Below, piece after piece: positions 21,323-32,211 of a DNA stretch of 64,000 nt. Position numbers and translations under genes: made by a program. Origin of the DNA: Fragilaria crotonensis (taxonomy: Eukaryota > Bacillariophyta > Fragilariophyceae > Fragilariales > Fragilariaceae); assembly GCA_022925895.1 (NCBI GenBank), contig JAKSYS010000237.1:17200-81199 (forward strand), written 5' to 3'. The notes below the pieces were generated by a model. It worked only from the letters and a program-made list of their open reading frames with translations. It ran no database searches and had not been told where the DNA came from. Numbering within the stretch: position 1 is the first letter of the stretch; each line of letters starts with the position of its first letter.

Positions 21323-23436
21323 CACTGATGGGCTCGACAGCAGCTGCTTCAAGGGTGGCTGCCGTTGCGATCACCTCGTCTTCAATTGGGTTTTGGGCAA
21401 CCGTCAATTCATCCCGGTGTTTCCGGCGGCGCCAACGTTTTCGGTTCAAGCGCTTCTTACTGGGCACCCTTTCCCTCCAAGGATCGGGTCGGAGAACAGG
21501 CCGATAATTCGCAGCACACCCAGCACGTCCAGCCTGAACGATCTTTTCCTTGGCGCAGGTGAACACCCCGTAGAGGGTGTTCACGAAGGATGTAGAATCC
21601 TTTGCAACACCAACGTAACCGCTGTCCAAGCCATCAGGACATGAAACAGACGTGCAGTGCCTTACAATCCTGCCATCCCAGCTGATCGCGATTCCGTGGC
21701 CAAGTTTTATGGCCAAACCAGTGAACTTGGTTCCATTCGGTCGCTTGCCTTCAACATTGGGCATGATGAAGTACCAGTTCTCCCCCCAGCCAAGCATCTC
21801 CTCTGTCCAACAACTGTACCCCTGCGAGGCATCGTTAACGTCAAAGTGAGACGAGTTACCCAGGTTATAACTCAGGTCGATAGTGTACGCAACCCGTCGC
21901 CGACGCTCCAACACCGCAAGCAGCCCCCTGATTTTCCTGCTTAGGAAATCCAGGCGGCGGGCGTTGGCGGTATTGGCCTGCGTCTTCTTGGCCTGGGCAT
22001 CGGCCAACAAACGAGCAGTGATGAAGAGATCATCATCAACAACGCCACAGTTGTAGTTGCCGCCGTCATCCCCATCATCGTCATCGTCATCGTCGTCGTC
22101 GTCGTCGTCATCGCTGTCGGAGTCGTCCCAACCAAAGGCAACGCCATCCATTGGTGCCACCGGGCTCAAGCCAGAATTCACCTCCGTGTCTCTTATCACA
22201 GAGTACACCTGGGGGAAGCAACAGCTCCCGACATCCGCCAAGTCCACCACAAGCCCGCGGACGACATCCTCCCCAACAATCGAGTTTGCAGCGTACGGAA
22301 CCTTGTCGTGGACAGCGGGACAATCGACAGAATCGCCCTTCTTCACAGTGATCCTGGTCCCAATTGCAATCATCCCCCCAACATCAGAAGACTTCGCCCT
22401 CGCAGTGCCCTTCCCACCGGCAAGTTTAATTGCACTGCACCTCTCCGTAAGCTCATCCAATAACTGCTGTCGATCATCACGGGGGTCCATTTTCCCAACG
22501 TTCCTCACCATGACAACCGACACCCGATCCGGGATCTCGTCGATGGCGATGTGCACGTCAACGAAATGATGCACGTTGGGGTCAATAATCCAGCAAGACT
22601 CCGGAAGGTCAGTGTGACGGGCCCCGTCCACGTAGTGCCGACAACCCTCCCTTGCACTGGAGGAAGCCTTCAGCCGGTCAAGGTATTCGTGGGCGCGGTA
22701 GTCGGAAGGAACATCCCGATAGTCCATGCCGCCGATGAAGTCTGGGGGCAGGGCAACTCTCCATCCCCTCCTGGCTTGCCCGGTATACCAACCGTACCTG
22801 CTGACCTGGGAGCACTCGCCCAGTCGAGAGCCTCCACGCTGACACTTGACGGGTACCACAAGGCAATGTGGTATCAGAATAAAACCGCTGCACATAGCTG
22901 TCATCACCAAAGGTGTACGATGGCAAACAGTGCTCCGATTCAGTCCTGACCAAGCGAAGCCAGCTCATGTCGTAAGCCCTCAATGTGCCCTGCAGTCCAG
23001 CATCACCAGCGTGGCGATCACGACTGCAGTAGAAGACCCCACACTGGGGTAGGAAGAGGATCACCGCCCTGAACTGGTAATCCCCATCCGGTGCCCCATC
23101 GTCAGGGATGTACGACTGGGCGTGACAAACCGCATGGCCGCCGCCCGATGCAGCAGTCAAAGGAGCCGACCGGCGGTTCACGATAACGTCCATAACGTAG
23201 AATTCGTTCAAAAAATTGGACTGCATCCCCGATTCGGGGAACATGTCCGCAATTGAACGCAGTCGGAACGGCTCCCACCCAAATGCAGTTGCAACCACAC
23301 GGATCGGCGTCCGACCACCCAAGAACCCACCGACCAGCCCGCACTCCCCCGGCGCACTCGCCTTCTTCGCACGTCGGAACCGTCGCCGGAACGCACGCCT
23401 TTCTTCCGGTACGACAGCCATGGACAACAGCGACAT
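21323..23436 (-). pseudogene. Accessory oxygenase-like gene of A, main part
   Basis: Two overlapping minus frames (23436-22678 and 22910-21323) form one gene with a frameshift near 22770. The start at 23436 is tentative. The N-terminal half has W-L-R-L-V-R and G-D-D-S-Y-V-Q-R-F, matching element C (W-L-R-L-R-R; G-N-G-S-Y-V-S-R-L). An Asp-only tract lies at about 22065-22120. Near the C-terminus: G-N-S-S-H-F-D-V-N-D-A-S-Q-G (His 21848, Asp 21842), W-Y-F-I-M-P-N, I-S-W-D-G-R-I-V-R-H-C-T-S (His 21659). H-x-D followed about 60 residues later by H fits 2OG/Fe(II) oxygenases; I infer such a fold, with the co-substrate Arg not assigned. It is cut by Copia-1 and continues at 13973-13646. Confidence 0.65.
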
Positions 23437-24961
23437 AACCGACGAGGGAGTCGGAAGACTCTCTCTTGTCCCACGCCTGGAGGAGGCGATTCCGCCCCGT
23501 CCACGATTGCCTGCGACCCCAAAACACGGGGCGACTGCCCTAGATTCCGAACGGACATCGCAGTCGGCATCGTCCGGTTCCCCGCGGCACCCTTCTCTTC
23601 GACAACGTCGAATCTACCCTTCCGCGACCGCCAACCCCGTCGACTGGATGACATTGTTCGGCCTTCTCCTGCTGCCTGGCAGGTAAGGTCCGCGCGACGC
23701 CACTTCGTTCGACAAGAATGGGATGGTGATCACGCACCACGACGAGGAGACAACCCAACACCAGACCAATGGCAACAGTCGCGAGCGCGTCCTCCTCCCG
23801 TACTCTTCGTCCACAAAAACGACAATCAACCCGCTGCCTGGCGAGGACTGTGCAGTTGTTGCAGAAGAAACGCACGCGGCAAGAAAGGATCGACAACAAC
23901 GCAAGACCACTGACAACAATTGCGAGCGCGTCCTCCTCCCGTACTCTTCGTCCACAAAAACGACAATCAACCCGCTGCCTGGCGAGGACTGTGCAGTTGT
24001 TGCAGAAGAAACGCACGCAGCAAGAAAGGATCAACAACAACGCAATGATCGGGCGAGAGGCTTCATTGAATGTTCTGATTCAATGGAGGTAATGGTGCAA
24101 TTCTGGTGTCAGAAATTGCATACCAGGCGCATACGACATGGTACACACAACTCTAAGGGACTCCACACCTGGGACTTTATTGCAAGCCCTCTAAATAAAT
24201 TCGATTTTTATCTAACAAATAGACGCTATATTTATTTATGATACGATATGTGGATTCGATATTAAGTCAATAGTACTTCAATGCAAATACACCAAAACCA
24301 TTGAACAACACAGAACACCAATATTTCAATAAGTGCGTTGACTTTATTATGCATGTATAATATATTACTTTCCCAGGACCGTAGTATGCACTGTAACAGC
24401 GCTACAATACTACACTGTACATTGTGTAAAATTGCACATTTAGGAATCTTGTATCCAAAGTCATCATGTCATGTATCATGCTGCCCTAAGTACAACAAGT
24501 CACATGTATAGAATTTTTTGGCTATGTATAGCATTTATAAAAAGTATATGAATGGAATGTATTTTTAGTCGCCAATAACAAGATTTATTGACGTGATTGA
24601 AACGCAGGACACTGCAACTTATACCATTACGTGTACAACGATGTACACAGTACCTAGTATGATGCATGACACCGAGCGAGTACAGTCCATGTGTACCATA
24701 TATGTATTTGAAAAGCAATACATATCCATATAAGATCATAGAGTAAAAAACGGTGGATTATGTATTAAATGTGTATGTACATTCAAACAAAATAAAAGCA
24801 TACAGTGTTGTAGTAAATTGACATGTTTGGAATAAAAAAGATACGATATAGTCGTGTAAAGTGAACTTCAAGCAAACATAATATTGCAATAATTGATCCA
24901 TCTCTCATTTTCAATTGATGCGATCTAAAATACAACTTGTTGCTTTCGCTAACACTTCGTC
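23437..24961. promoter_or_regulatory. Region between the accessory gene and third gene of A
   Basis: Upstream of both divergently read genes. Basic ORFs at 23202-23654 (-) may contain an extended start of the accessory gene, since the frame M-S-S-S-R-R-G-W starts at 23654, but this is not supported by element C. 24200-24960 is AT-rich with no gene and should hold the promoter of the gene starting at 24992. Confidence 0.4.
23781..24043. repeat. Tandem direct repeat, 141-bp period
   Basis: GCGAGCGCGTCCTCCTCC starts at 23781 and at 23922. The second copy is near-identical for about 122 bp (two visible G/A differences). Both strands are open through the repeat because 141 is a multiple of three. 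It occupies the same place, 5' of the accessory gene, as the 175-bp repeats of C and the 92-100-bp repeats of B. Confidence 0.8.
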
Positions 24962-24991
24962 TTGTTGCTTGCTCTATTCCCTTTTGTCAGC

Positions 24992-26651
24992 ATGTCAAAT
25001 CCACAGAATCCTGCTCTAGCATCGCCATCTCAGAACCTTCGGAGTTCTTCGCGACGCATTCGCGAACCACCAGCTGACCAAACACCCGTTCGCGAAACAC
25101 CGTTGGAGCGTGCCGCAAGGAGAGAGGCAGAGACGAAGAAGGCTGAAAGACGTGCAGCTAAAGCAGCTAAGGCAGCTAAGGCAGCTAAGGCAGCTGAGGC
25201 TGCTGAGGCAGCTAAGGCAGCTAAAGCAGCGGAAGCTGCTGCAGCAGCAGAGGCAGCGGAAGCTGCTGCAGCAGCGTCGCAACGGAAACGAGTTGTTGGC
25301 GCGGGAACAAGAGGAAATATAGACAGAAAAAACAAAGGAGTCCAAAAAAACGAAAACAACAAAAGTGCATAACACCTCGTCAGATTCTGGCGACATTGAG
25401 TCGGCGGATGATGATTCTTGTTTTGAACCCACCGATGGCGCTGAAGACGAGGCTGATGATGACGACGACGACGACCAGGCTGATGACGACGACAATAATG
25501 ATGACGGGGCAGAAATTGATTCTTACGTTTCAGCAAACTCATACCTTGACGACGACCCATTGGCATCGCCGGAGGAAGGTAGGCGCGGTGCCCGCGAAGC
25601 TACTGAAGAGTCGAGACGCAGTGCCCAGGCAGGCGCAGTGAATCCTCTGAGGACAAGCAACAGCGAGGAACACGGTACGCCACCTCCACCACCGGCGAGA
25701 GCTGATTCCAGGAAATTGTTAGCAGGATGCCGTTGGAAGCTCCAACAGCACAGAAGAATGTTGTACGGAGGATTGTTTTGTTTGTTAAAACACACTCTTC
25801 CGTCAGATCAAATTCGTTACCAGTACCAAGTCATTTAACGAAGCTTTTCAAAAGGTGCTGGCGGAGGAAAGGCCACGGAATCCATACATATTTCAGTTGA
25901 CGTACCAGAATTCGTTCAAGACGGCCTTGAATCAGAAGCGAAGTACGTGTGAGTTGTCTGGCAAAAGATTGTGGTCAAAGCTATCAATACAGTGTTCAAG
26001 AATCGTGAAGAGGAATTCTTCACTTTTGATGAATTCTGCAAGCTAAGACGAGCGACTACCGAAAGAGAGAGGAAAGCGTTTCTCTGGTTCTTCGACAGTT
26101 TTTGGAGTGTGTTTGCGGGGCTACCGCATGGAATAATGCGAAAACAAAGCAGCTCGTTTCGGAGGCGAGACCCCAGTGGATCAAAAATTGTCAGTGTGAG
26201 TGATGAAGCATTTGCGTTGTTGTTAATTGACAATTACTTGGAAAAGTGGAAAACCAGGGCTGGTGAAGAAGTCGCAGCCCGCATCGACTCGGTAGCAGGT
26301 GGCGCAGCTGCAATTGCGACTGAAGGTGAGGAGATCACGAGAAGGAAACAAACAAAGACAGCCGGTAAATACACTGGAAAAGCTCAAGGACAGTGTAAGT
26401 GGGGTGGCTGGAGTCCCGAAGGCATCAAACAGTTCAATTTTCTTCGCAAGTTAGTGAAAGCAGACAGGGAGGCTGACAAGAATTGTGACGACGAGCCGAA
26501 ACGGATGGAAAAGTTGCTGATGGATTTCTGCCGGACAAAGGCCGGAATAAAGGACCCACAGGATAACGCAAACCTAGACGGTGCTCACAACAATGCAGCG
26601 GCACGGGCAATGGAGAATGTTGAGGCAGAATGGGACTCTGATGACGACTAG
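24992..26651 (+). CDS. Third gene of element A (DEAF/WT-motif family), frameshifted
   Basis: ATG 24992 (M-S-N-P-Q-N-P). Segments: an Ala-Lys-Glu-rich helix (25130-25280), then after a frame change in an A6 run near 25325 an acidic region (25380-25560), a conserved block around 25790-25990 ending V-V-K-A-I-N-T-V-F, and the frame 25971-26651 with V-S-D-E-A-F-A-L-L-L-I-D-N-Y-L-E-K-W (26199), G-G-W-S-P-E-G (near 26400) and a terminal A-E-W-D-S-D. Homologues occur in B (28291-28760 and 39830-41146) and C (42708-44228). Function unknown; helix-rich with a W-S/T-x-E-G box, perhaps a DNA-binding cofactor of the transposase. Confidence 0.65.
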
Positions 26652-26969
26652 GAGTTTGTTTTACTGCCATCCACTTTAAAATGCAATAGAATGACTTTCG
26701 TATGAACAATATCTGTTGTATTAAGATGAATAACCTAATCAATTAATCAACATAAAATGTAACTTTGACTTAACATGAATTGCATAATTACAATATATAT
26801 CGTTGACTTGAGTAAAAATAAATGGTAACTAAAGCGTGCTTTATTTTGAGATAAATTATCCAAACTTACAATATATAATAGAAGTAGTATTTTATTGTTC
26901 AAGTTACCATTTCTGTTAATAAGTAAAATCTAACTGATAAAAAAATGGTAACACTTAACACCAAAGAAA
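26652..26969. other. AT-rich right subterminal region of A
   Basis: No gene. It includes several copies of ATGGTAAC/ACAATATAT-like words, which also occur near the left end (AATGGTTAC at about 953), so transposase-binding repeats are possible. The 3' end of the third gene would be processed here. Confidence 0.4.
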
Positions 26970-26996
26970 ATAGTTAACAAAAACGGCCTTCTGATG
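26970..26996 (-). repeat. Right TIR of element A
   Basis: Reverse complement of 919-945 with one mismatch, ending CGGCCTTCTGATG. Followed by AT (26997-26998), the target duplication. Confidence 0.85.
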
Positions 26997-27860
26997 ATAG
27001 TAAGCTTGCAATGAGCAACAGAAGTGTATCTTGAAGAGTATGGGACACCAGGGGGCCGAAGGCGTCCATGGGGCGCCATAGTGACCCATCAAGCGGCGGA
27101 CATGGCGGTGATGGAGTGTGGAACCGAGGGATTTGGTCAACGAATCTGCGGAGTTCACGACGCCAGGGATATGGGAGAGTACAATCTCGTTGGCAGCTTT
27201 CCATTCTTGGAGGGCAAAGTGTTGAATGTCGATATGGCGAGCACGCGGCGTTGGACGACTCGCGTTTACCATCAGGATGGCCGCAGCATTATCCTCGAAC
27301 AACGTAGTCGGACCAATCTGAGGGTACCCAAGTTCCGAAAGGATCGACCGAAGGTACTTGGCAATCTTGGCGGCGTGGACAGCAGCGAGGAATTCGGCTT
27401 CGGTGGAGCTGGTGGAAACTGTTGACTGAATCTTGGACTTGTAAGCCAAAGGTCCGCCGCAGAACATAAACACAAGCCCAGTGATCGAGCGGCGCGTGAC
27501 AAGGTCCGTTGCATGCGCGGCGTCGACATATCCAGCTAGCTCGACCGAGGAATGTGGTTGCGGGAAGTCAGGAAGAGTCGGATCGGGAGTGAGAATCTGA
27601 AAATCACCATGGGGAAGCGTCGATAAAAGCACGGATCGCCAGTAGAGTAAACCCCAATTTTTCGTCATGCGTAGGTACCGAGCGACACGACGTAACGCGT
27701 CGTAATGCACTTTTGCCGGATGATCGGAGAATTTCGCGAGCGTCGTGACCGCGTACCCGATGTCCTGGCGAGCAACCACATAGGCATAAATTAATGCGCC
27801 CAAGACACTTCAATACGAAAACCCAGCAGCCGTTTCCAGATCACAATATTCCGGAGTTCC
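26997..27860 (-). pseudogene. Copia-3 pol fragment: end of RT and RNase H
   Basis: Minus frame starting at the B junction with E-Y-C-D-L-E-T-A-A-G-F-S-Y, then a TGA where copia has Arg, then L-I-Y-A-Y-V-V-A-R-Q-D-I-G-Y-A-V. RNase H blocks follow (A-G-Y-V-D-A-A-H, S-T-E-A-E-F, F-E-D-N-A-A-A-I-L, R-H-I-D-I-Q-H-F) to G-H-Y-G-A-P-W. It is clearly related to, but distinct from, Copia-1. Element A cuts it on the left and element B on the right; the 3' LTR is at 484-898. Confidence 0.85.
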
Positions 27861-27889
27861 CATCAGAAGGTGGGATATGTTAACTATTT
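27861..27889 (+). repeat. Left TIR of element B
   Basis: Starts CATCAGAAGGTGGGATATG and continues into TTAACTATTT, aligned with the A terminus. The partner repeat was not found. Copia-3 pol reads up to the base before it, which fixes the boundary. Confidence 0.7.
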
Positions 27890-28290
27890 TTTAAGCTTTG
27901 AATTGTTACCGGATAATGACATCCCTATCGCAAGTTCTGCACATGTATGTTAAGTGGCTAACATATGTTGTCTCAAACATATATTGTATCTTTTCACAAT
28001 ATAGATGCAATATTACATTTACAATTCGACACATATTGTTACATATCAAATAGTGTGTCAACATATTTGTTTAAATTAAATACTTATAAAAAATCACATT
28101 TGGCGATATCATGCTATATCTTGGACATATCTTTTGCCAAGTCACCATATATATTTGCTCTTTACGCATTGCGGTGTTCTCATTTCAGCATACATTGTAT
28201 CAACCTAGCCATTTGTTTTCATAAAATTCACCATCTTAATGCGTTTAATGAACTATGGCTGCCAGCAGCAGCTGTCGCAATCACAAGCAA
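27890..28290. other. Left subterminal region of B
   Basis: AT-rich, with repeated ACATAT/ATATTGT words (for example around 27962-28060). No gene is supported; one open frame (27965-28807, +) is the shadow of the minus-strand gene and AT-rich sequence. Confidence 0.4.
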
Positions 28291-28760
28291 CTACGACTCA
28301 TTTTCGCCATCCGAGTCCCATGCTGCCTCCACAGGTACGTCTGCTACCGCTGTCTCCAATGCATTGTTGTCAGCACCAGTACCGTCGTGCTGTTCTTGCC
28401 GCTCATCGCCACGGGCATTCTTCAATCCTGCCCGTGTCCTGCAGAATGCCAGCAACTCATGTTCCATGTCTTTTGACTGCGGGCATGCCCTGTTCTCTTT
28501 AATCATTATGCGCAGTGCATTGAACTGTCTTATTCCGTCATCACTCCACCCACCATACTTGCAGGTTCCCTTTTTTCAGTGTACTTTCCCGCTTGTCTCT
28601 TTGTTTTCTTCGTCGTCATATTCTGCCCATCATCTGCTTCCGTTGGGTTGTCTTTGTCAACCAACTCCGTGCCCGCTGGTGATGCCGAGGTTTTCCATTT
28701 TTCCAAATAGTTGTCAATCAGCAACAATGCAAACGCTTCATCACTTGTTGTCACCATTTT
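28291..28760 (-). pseudogene. Third-gene homologue B1, C-terminal part
   Basis: Minus frames give T-S-D-E-A-F-A-L-L-L-I-D-N-Y-L-E-K-W (near 28740), a Lys-rich G-K-Y-T box, E-N-R-A...A-F-C-R-T-R-A-G-L and the terminal A-A-W-D-S-D before TAG at 28293. These match the A gene (26199-26651) nearly word for word. One frame change near 28520. The conserved N-terminal half of the family (K-x-V-F, W-W blocks) is absent upstream, where an unrelated transposase-like segment is found, so it looks truncated or fused. Confidence 0.6.
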
Positions 28761-29264
28761 CGAATTGTTGCTGTGTCTCGTCTTGTCCCACTATCATGAG
28801 ATGTTAGTCTTGGTAAAATCAAGGTGATGATGAAGTCATGAACACTCTCTATTGTTAGTGTTCCTAAATTCTTGACGCCAAAGGATACAATCTGATCCTT
28901 GGCATCAGGGTACAGTTCGAGCAACTTCGGGAGAGGACGCTTCCCGCACTGGACGTAAGGATTTGGATGCGGGAAGCATTCAAATTTCCTGAAGACCCTA
29001 TTCCAATTTGCGATGGTCTTGAAGAAGGTTGCTTGTCTAATGCCAAGACTGTTTAACAAATGGCATGCTCGCTTGCAACAATCATGCCACGTGACTTTGT
29101 TCATGTTGGACAGCGCCAACTGGTATGCACAACACAAAAATGTCGATCTCTGCCGAATCTGAAGAATCTCGAGCTTCGTACAGTAGTTGTCGACATCTCT
29201 CCCCAGAACAACATTTCTCCAGCCATCTTCGCTCTCGTTGGCTGATTGTAACAGTCGGATTCAT
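28751..29264 (-). pseudogene. Transposase-like N-terminal fragment (unrelated family)
   Basis: The frame 29137-28751 reads W-H-D-C-C-K-R-A-C, W-N-R-V-F-R-K-F-E-C-F-P-H-P-N-P, C-G-K-R-P-L-P-K-L-L-E and N-L-G-T-L-T-I-E-S-V-H-D. From memory this resembles the N-terminal part of an algal/stramenopile DDE transposase family; I cannot confirm it here. No DDE core follows, since third-gene sequence begins at 28760. It could be a fragment captured by B or an older insertion. Confidence 0.35.
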
Positions 29265-29959
29265 CGCTCAAGCGCTTCTTTTGCAGTTTCATACTCTGGT
29301 GTTGTATCAGCATCGCCAACAGGAGCTGCCGGTGAGATTTCTCTGCTCCTCCTGGTACTAGCACCTCTCTCAATACTTGTCGGAAGAAAAACCTGGCGGG
29401 CCTCAGGGCTGTCAGGCCAATACATGACTGCTGTATTTGTTGGTTGTTGATGGTGATTATCCTCCTCCGGTTTTTCTTCTTCCTCTATCCTTGGGCGTTT
29501 GTTTGGGGACGGATTTTCATTAGTGCTGTCAGCAGTCGCGCTTTCAGTGAGAGGACAAGGTCGCAATCTGGTGGAAGGAATAACTAACACATTTGCCGCT
29601 GCTTCAAGCACTCTTGCCTTCCAAGCTTGGTTAAGAGGACTTGGATATGGTACCTGCCTTTTTTCTTGCGTAAAGTAGTAGTATTGGCGATGCTGGAACC
29701 GCACATGGAACACGCCAGTATTGTTTGATCCATCAAATCTCGACATCACAGTTCCAAATGAACTTGATTTTGCGAAGGCTGCATTGAATTTTCGGGCATC
29801 AATAGTCAGAGAAGCATCAATGTGTCCCGTTCTCTTGTGTACTTCCACCAAAGTTTCCGCTGGGAGCCAACAATTCATCAATCTGGGTCCGTACGTTGGA
29901 TCGAAACGACTCAACATTGCAGCCTTCGTCAAAACGGTGTAAATTCCTTGCTCAGCCAT
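29261..29959 (-). CDS. Unknown protein, 232 residues, in B
   Basis: ATG at 29959 (M-A-E-Q-G-I-Y-T-V-L-T-K-A), with a folded-looking first 130 residues (F-H-V-R-F-Q-H-R-Q-Y-Y-Y-F-T-Q-E) and a Pro/Glu-rich tail containing a basic cluster N-K-R-P-R. No family recognised. It precedes the fragment at 28751-29264 on the same strand and may be the same gene, in which case the whole 28291-29959 is one chimeric third gene. Confidence 0.4.
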   Translation of the reverse strand: MAEQGIYTVLTKAAMLSRFDPTYGPRLMNCWLPAETLVEVHKRTGHIDASLTIDARKFNAAFAKSSSFGTVMSRFDGSNNTGVFHVRFQHRQYYYFTQEKRQVPYPSPLNQAWKARVLEAAANVLVIPSTRLRPCPLTESATADSTNENPSPNKRPRIEEEEKPEEDNHHQQPTNTAVMYWPDSPEARQVFLPTSIERGASTRRSREISPAAPVGDADTTPEYETAKEALER

Positions 29960-31105
29960 CGTGACAAGCTACCCAACCCATTCAGTTTGATAGTTGGCAG
30001 TATGCAAGAGGTGACTATTGGGGCTGCATCTAAGGGTGCCAAAACTAAGTACCATAGTTGATACAAGAATTTTTTATCATATTTATTGGAAAAATTTCAG
30101 GATTCCCATATTTAGTTCAGGATTCCTGAAGTTTTTTTCAGGTTTATTTATTTAGTTCAGGATTCCGACATTTGCTGTTTCCTCATTTTTATGAAGAATT
30201 TTTTTTGCTCCTGAACTACTGCAGTATTATTCCTGAGCTTTTTTCTTCATTATTTCGATGCACATAAAACACCGAGTACTGTACGTGTTTTGTACAAAAT
30301 ACTGGAGTAGCATGGTGTATCGTGGGTGGACTATTGGTTGTGCCGTACAGTGTACAGTATACAGCGGTTTTTACAGTGCTGTCAGCTGGGATACTACCGT
30401 CGTACTAGCGCAATGGTTCGTTGTTGGTTATACGCTGTACATTGTACGTTGTACAAGTAGCTATGGGCGTGTCTGGTGCATGGTGCATGGTGTTCGGTGC
30501 CTGCTACAGTACGTTTAGTATGGTGCGGTGGTGTACAGTATGGTAGCTACGGCGTGGTCTGTGTGTATGGTAGTGTGGTACTGTGTACGGTACTTTCATT
30601 ACTATAGCGCTGTGTTTTGTGTACTACGGTATGGTGGTAGCGTATAATTTTAGTACAGTATTGTATCATGCGAGTACTCCTATGACACTATGCTACGTAC
30701 TACGTGATCTTGTGTTTTCAACAACAAACCGTAGAATTGTAGGCGATAGTATGTACTGATTAATTCTTTGGCACCAATACCAGTGCATGCTGTATATTTC
30801 TACAAGGAATTAATTCTTTTTCAGCCACAGTATTGTCTTTAGTAGAATCGTACGTGATTTTTTTTGCGGGAAGTGTCACATCTCACACTTCGTTCGTTGA
30901 GCACTCCACCACTTGGTGTCATGCCCGACACCACATTGATGCTCCATTATTTGGCATCTTCGCTCCTTCTTCGTCCTTTCCCACCCACAAGACATTGCAG
31001 TCTTAAGTGGTAAGACTGCAAATGTGCTTTTTTTTGTGTTGATTGTTGTGTTGATTGATTGTTTCCATCATGGTGATGGTCGAATGAGTTTTGAGGTACT
31101 CCCGT
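29960..31105. other. Non-coding spacer of B, GTAC-rich
   Basis: No gene. 30090-30240 has four TTCAGGATTCC-like words. From about 30270 the tetramer GTAC is very frequent (for example 30274-30300 and 30350-30450). It lies between the divergent B1 gene and the accessory gene. Confidence 0.5.
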
Positions 31106-31860
31106 TGTGCCAGTACCGTTGTCTACGTACGGTGCTCAGGGTGCAGTCAAGTACTGGGACGAGTTCGCACGACAGTACCTTGGAGGTTACGGTGATACAC
31201 TACGTCGCGCCTGTACAGTCGTCTACCTACCGTACTTAGGGTGCTGCCAAGTACTGGGAGTACGACAGTACCTTGGAGGCTACGGTAATACACTACGTCG
31301 CGCCTGTACCGTGGTCTACGTACCGTACTTATGGTACTGCCAAGTACTGGGAATACGACAGTACCTTGAGGCTACGGTACAACACTACCTTGTGCATGTA
31401 CTGTTGTCTACGTACTGTACTCATGTTGCTATCAAGTACTGGGAGTATGACAGTACCTTGGTGGACGCTACGGTTTATTACAATACTACCTTGTGCCTGC
31501 TGTACGGTTGTCGATGTCACAACTTGGTGTCATGCCCAACACCGCATTGAATGTTTCATTCTGTGCTTGTCCCCTTGCCCTTTGCTTCTTCTTCCTTTCC
31601 ACTAACAAGGGCACTTAACTGTCGTTCTTGTTCGTGAGTTTTTGATTGTTTTGTCCTATCAACACAAGAATGTTGTGTTGAATCGTCGTTTCCATCATTG
31701 TGAGCAACTGATTGATTTGTTGAGGTACTCCTGTTGTGCCTGTACCATTGTCTACGTACTGTACTCATGGTACTGTCAAGTACTGGGACGAGTTCGCACC
31801 ACGACAGTACCTTGGAGGCTTCCGTACAACATTGTGCTGGTACTGTACTCCAGTCTTTCT
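31106..31860. repeat. Tandem repeats of 92-100 bp upstream of the B accessory gene
   Basis: Units contain CCGTTGTCTACGTAC, CAAGTACTGGGA, CGACAGTACCTTGGAGG and ACACTAC. Starts of the GTCTACG word are at 31121, 31221, 31314 and 31406, a degenerate copy near 31509, and a separate copy at 31750. ORFs within them (31107-31605) are by-products. Confidence 0.75.
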
Positions 31861-32211
31861 TGTTGACGTTGTGTCATTGCACATGATTGTATTTTCCAGC
31901 TTTCAATCTCACATCCTCCTCTTCTTCTCCTTTCATAATTAGGATCCTTGTCGACAAGTGTTGTGCTTCTCATTTTGTTGTTAATTGAGGGAATAAGTAC
32001 TTCGTCTTGTGTGCGTGCTTCGATTGAGTTTGTAAGGCAATCTGTCATCTAGAATCCAATATTCGGTCATCTGCGAGATTCTCATTGATTTGAGTGAATC
32101 AAACCAGATTGATCTACCGGTATTGGTTCTTTTGTCAGTTGTCTGTTCGCATGCTCAAGAGTTGTATACACGCACACCAGTTGGAGGATTATTCATATTT
32201 CAACCAACAAA

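Larger units (their letters stand above)
919..26996 (+). mobile_element. Element A: CATCAG-ended DNA transposon with three genes, itself carrying a LINE and a copia
   Basis: The ends are inverted repeats (919-945 and 26970-26996) starting CATCAGAAGGCCG and matching at 26 of 27 positions, flanked by AT on both sides. Subtracting the LINE with one target copy (2379-11339) and Copia-1 with one target copy (13974-21327) leaves 9763 bp, close to the 10,028 bp of element C. Gene order left to right is transposase (+), oxygenase-like gene (-), third gene (+), which is element C in reverse complement. It inserted between the pol end and the 3' LTR of Copia-3. Both large inserts break genes, so A is now non-autonomous. 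Confidence 0.85.

Noticed and set aside
13646-23436. The accessory gene of A as a host gene hit by Copia-1
   Set aside because: It lies between the TIRs of A, and element C carries a homologue in the same position and direction, so it belongs to the transposon.
23723-24241. 172-residue plus-strand ORF as a gene
   Set aside because: It crosses a 141-bp direct repeat (a multiple of three) upstream of the accessory gene, and nothing similar occurs in C or B.
27965-28807. 280-residue plus-strand ORF
   Set aside because: Its second half is antisense to the conserved third-gene frame (28291-28760), and its first half is AT-rich subterminal sequence.
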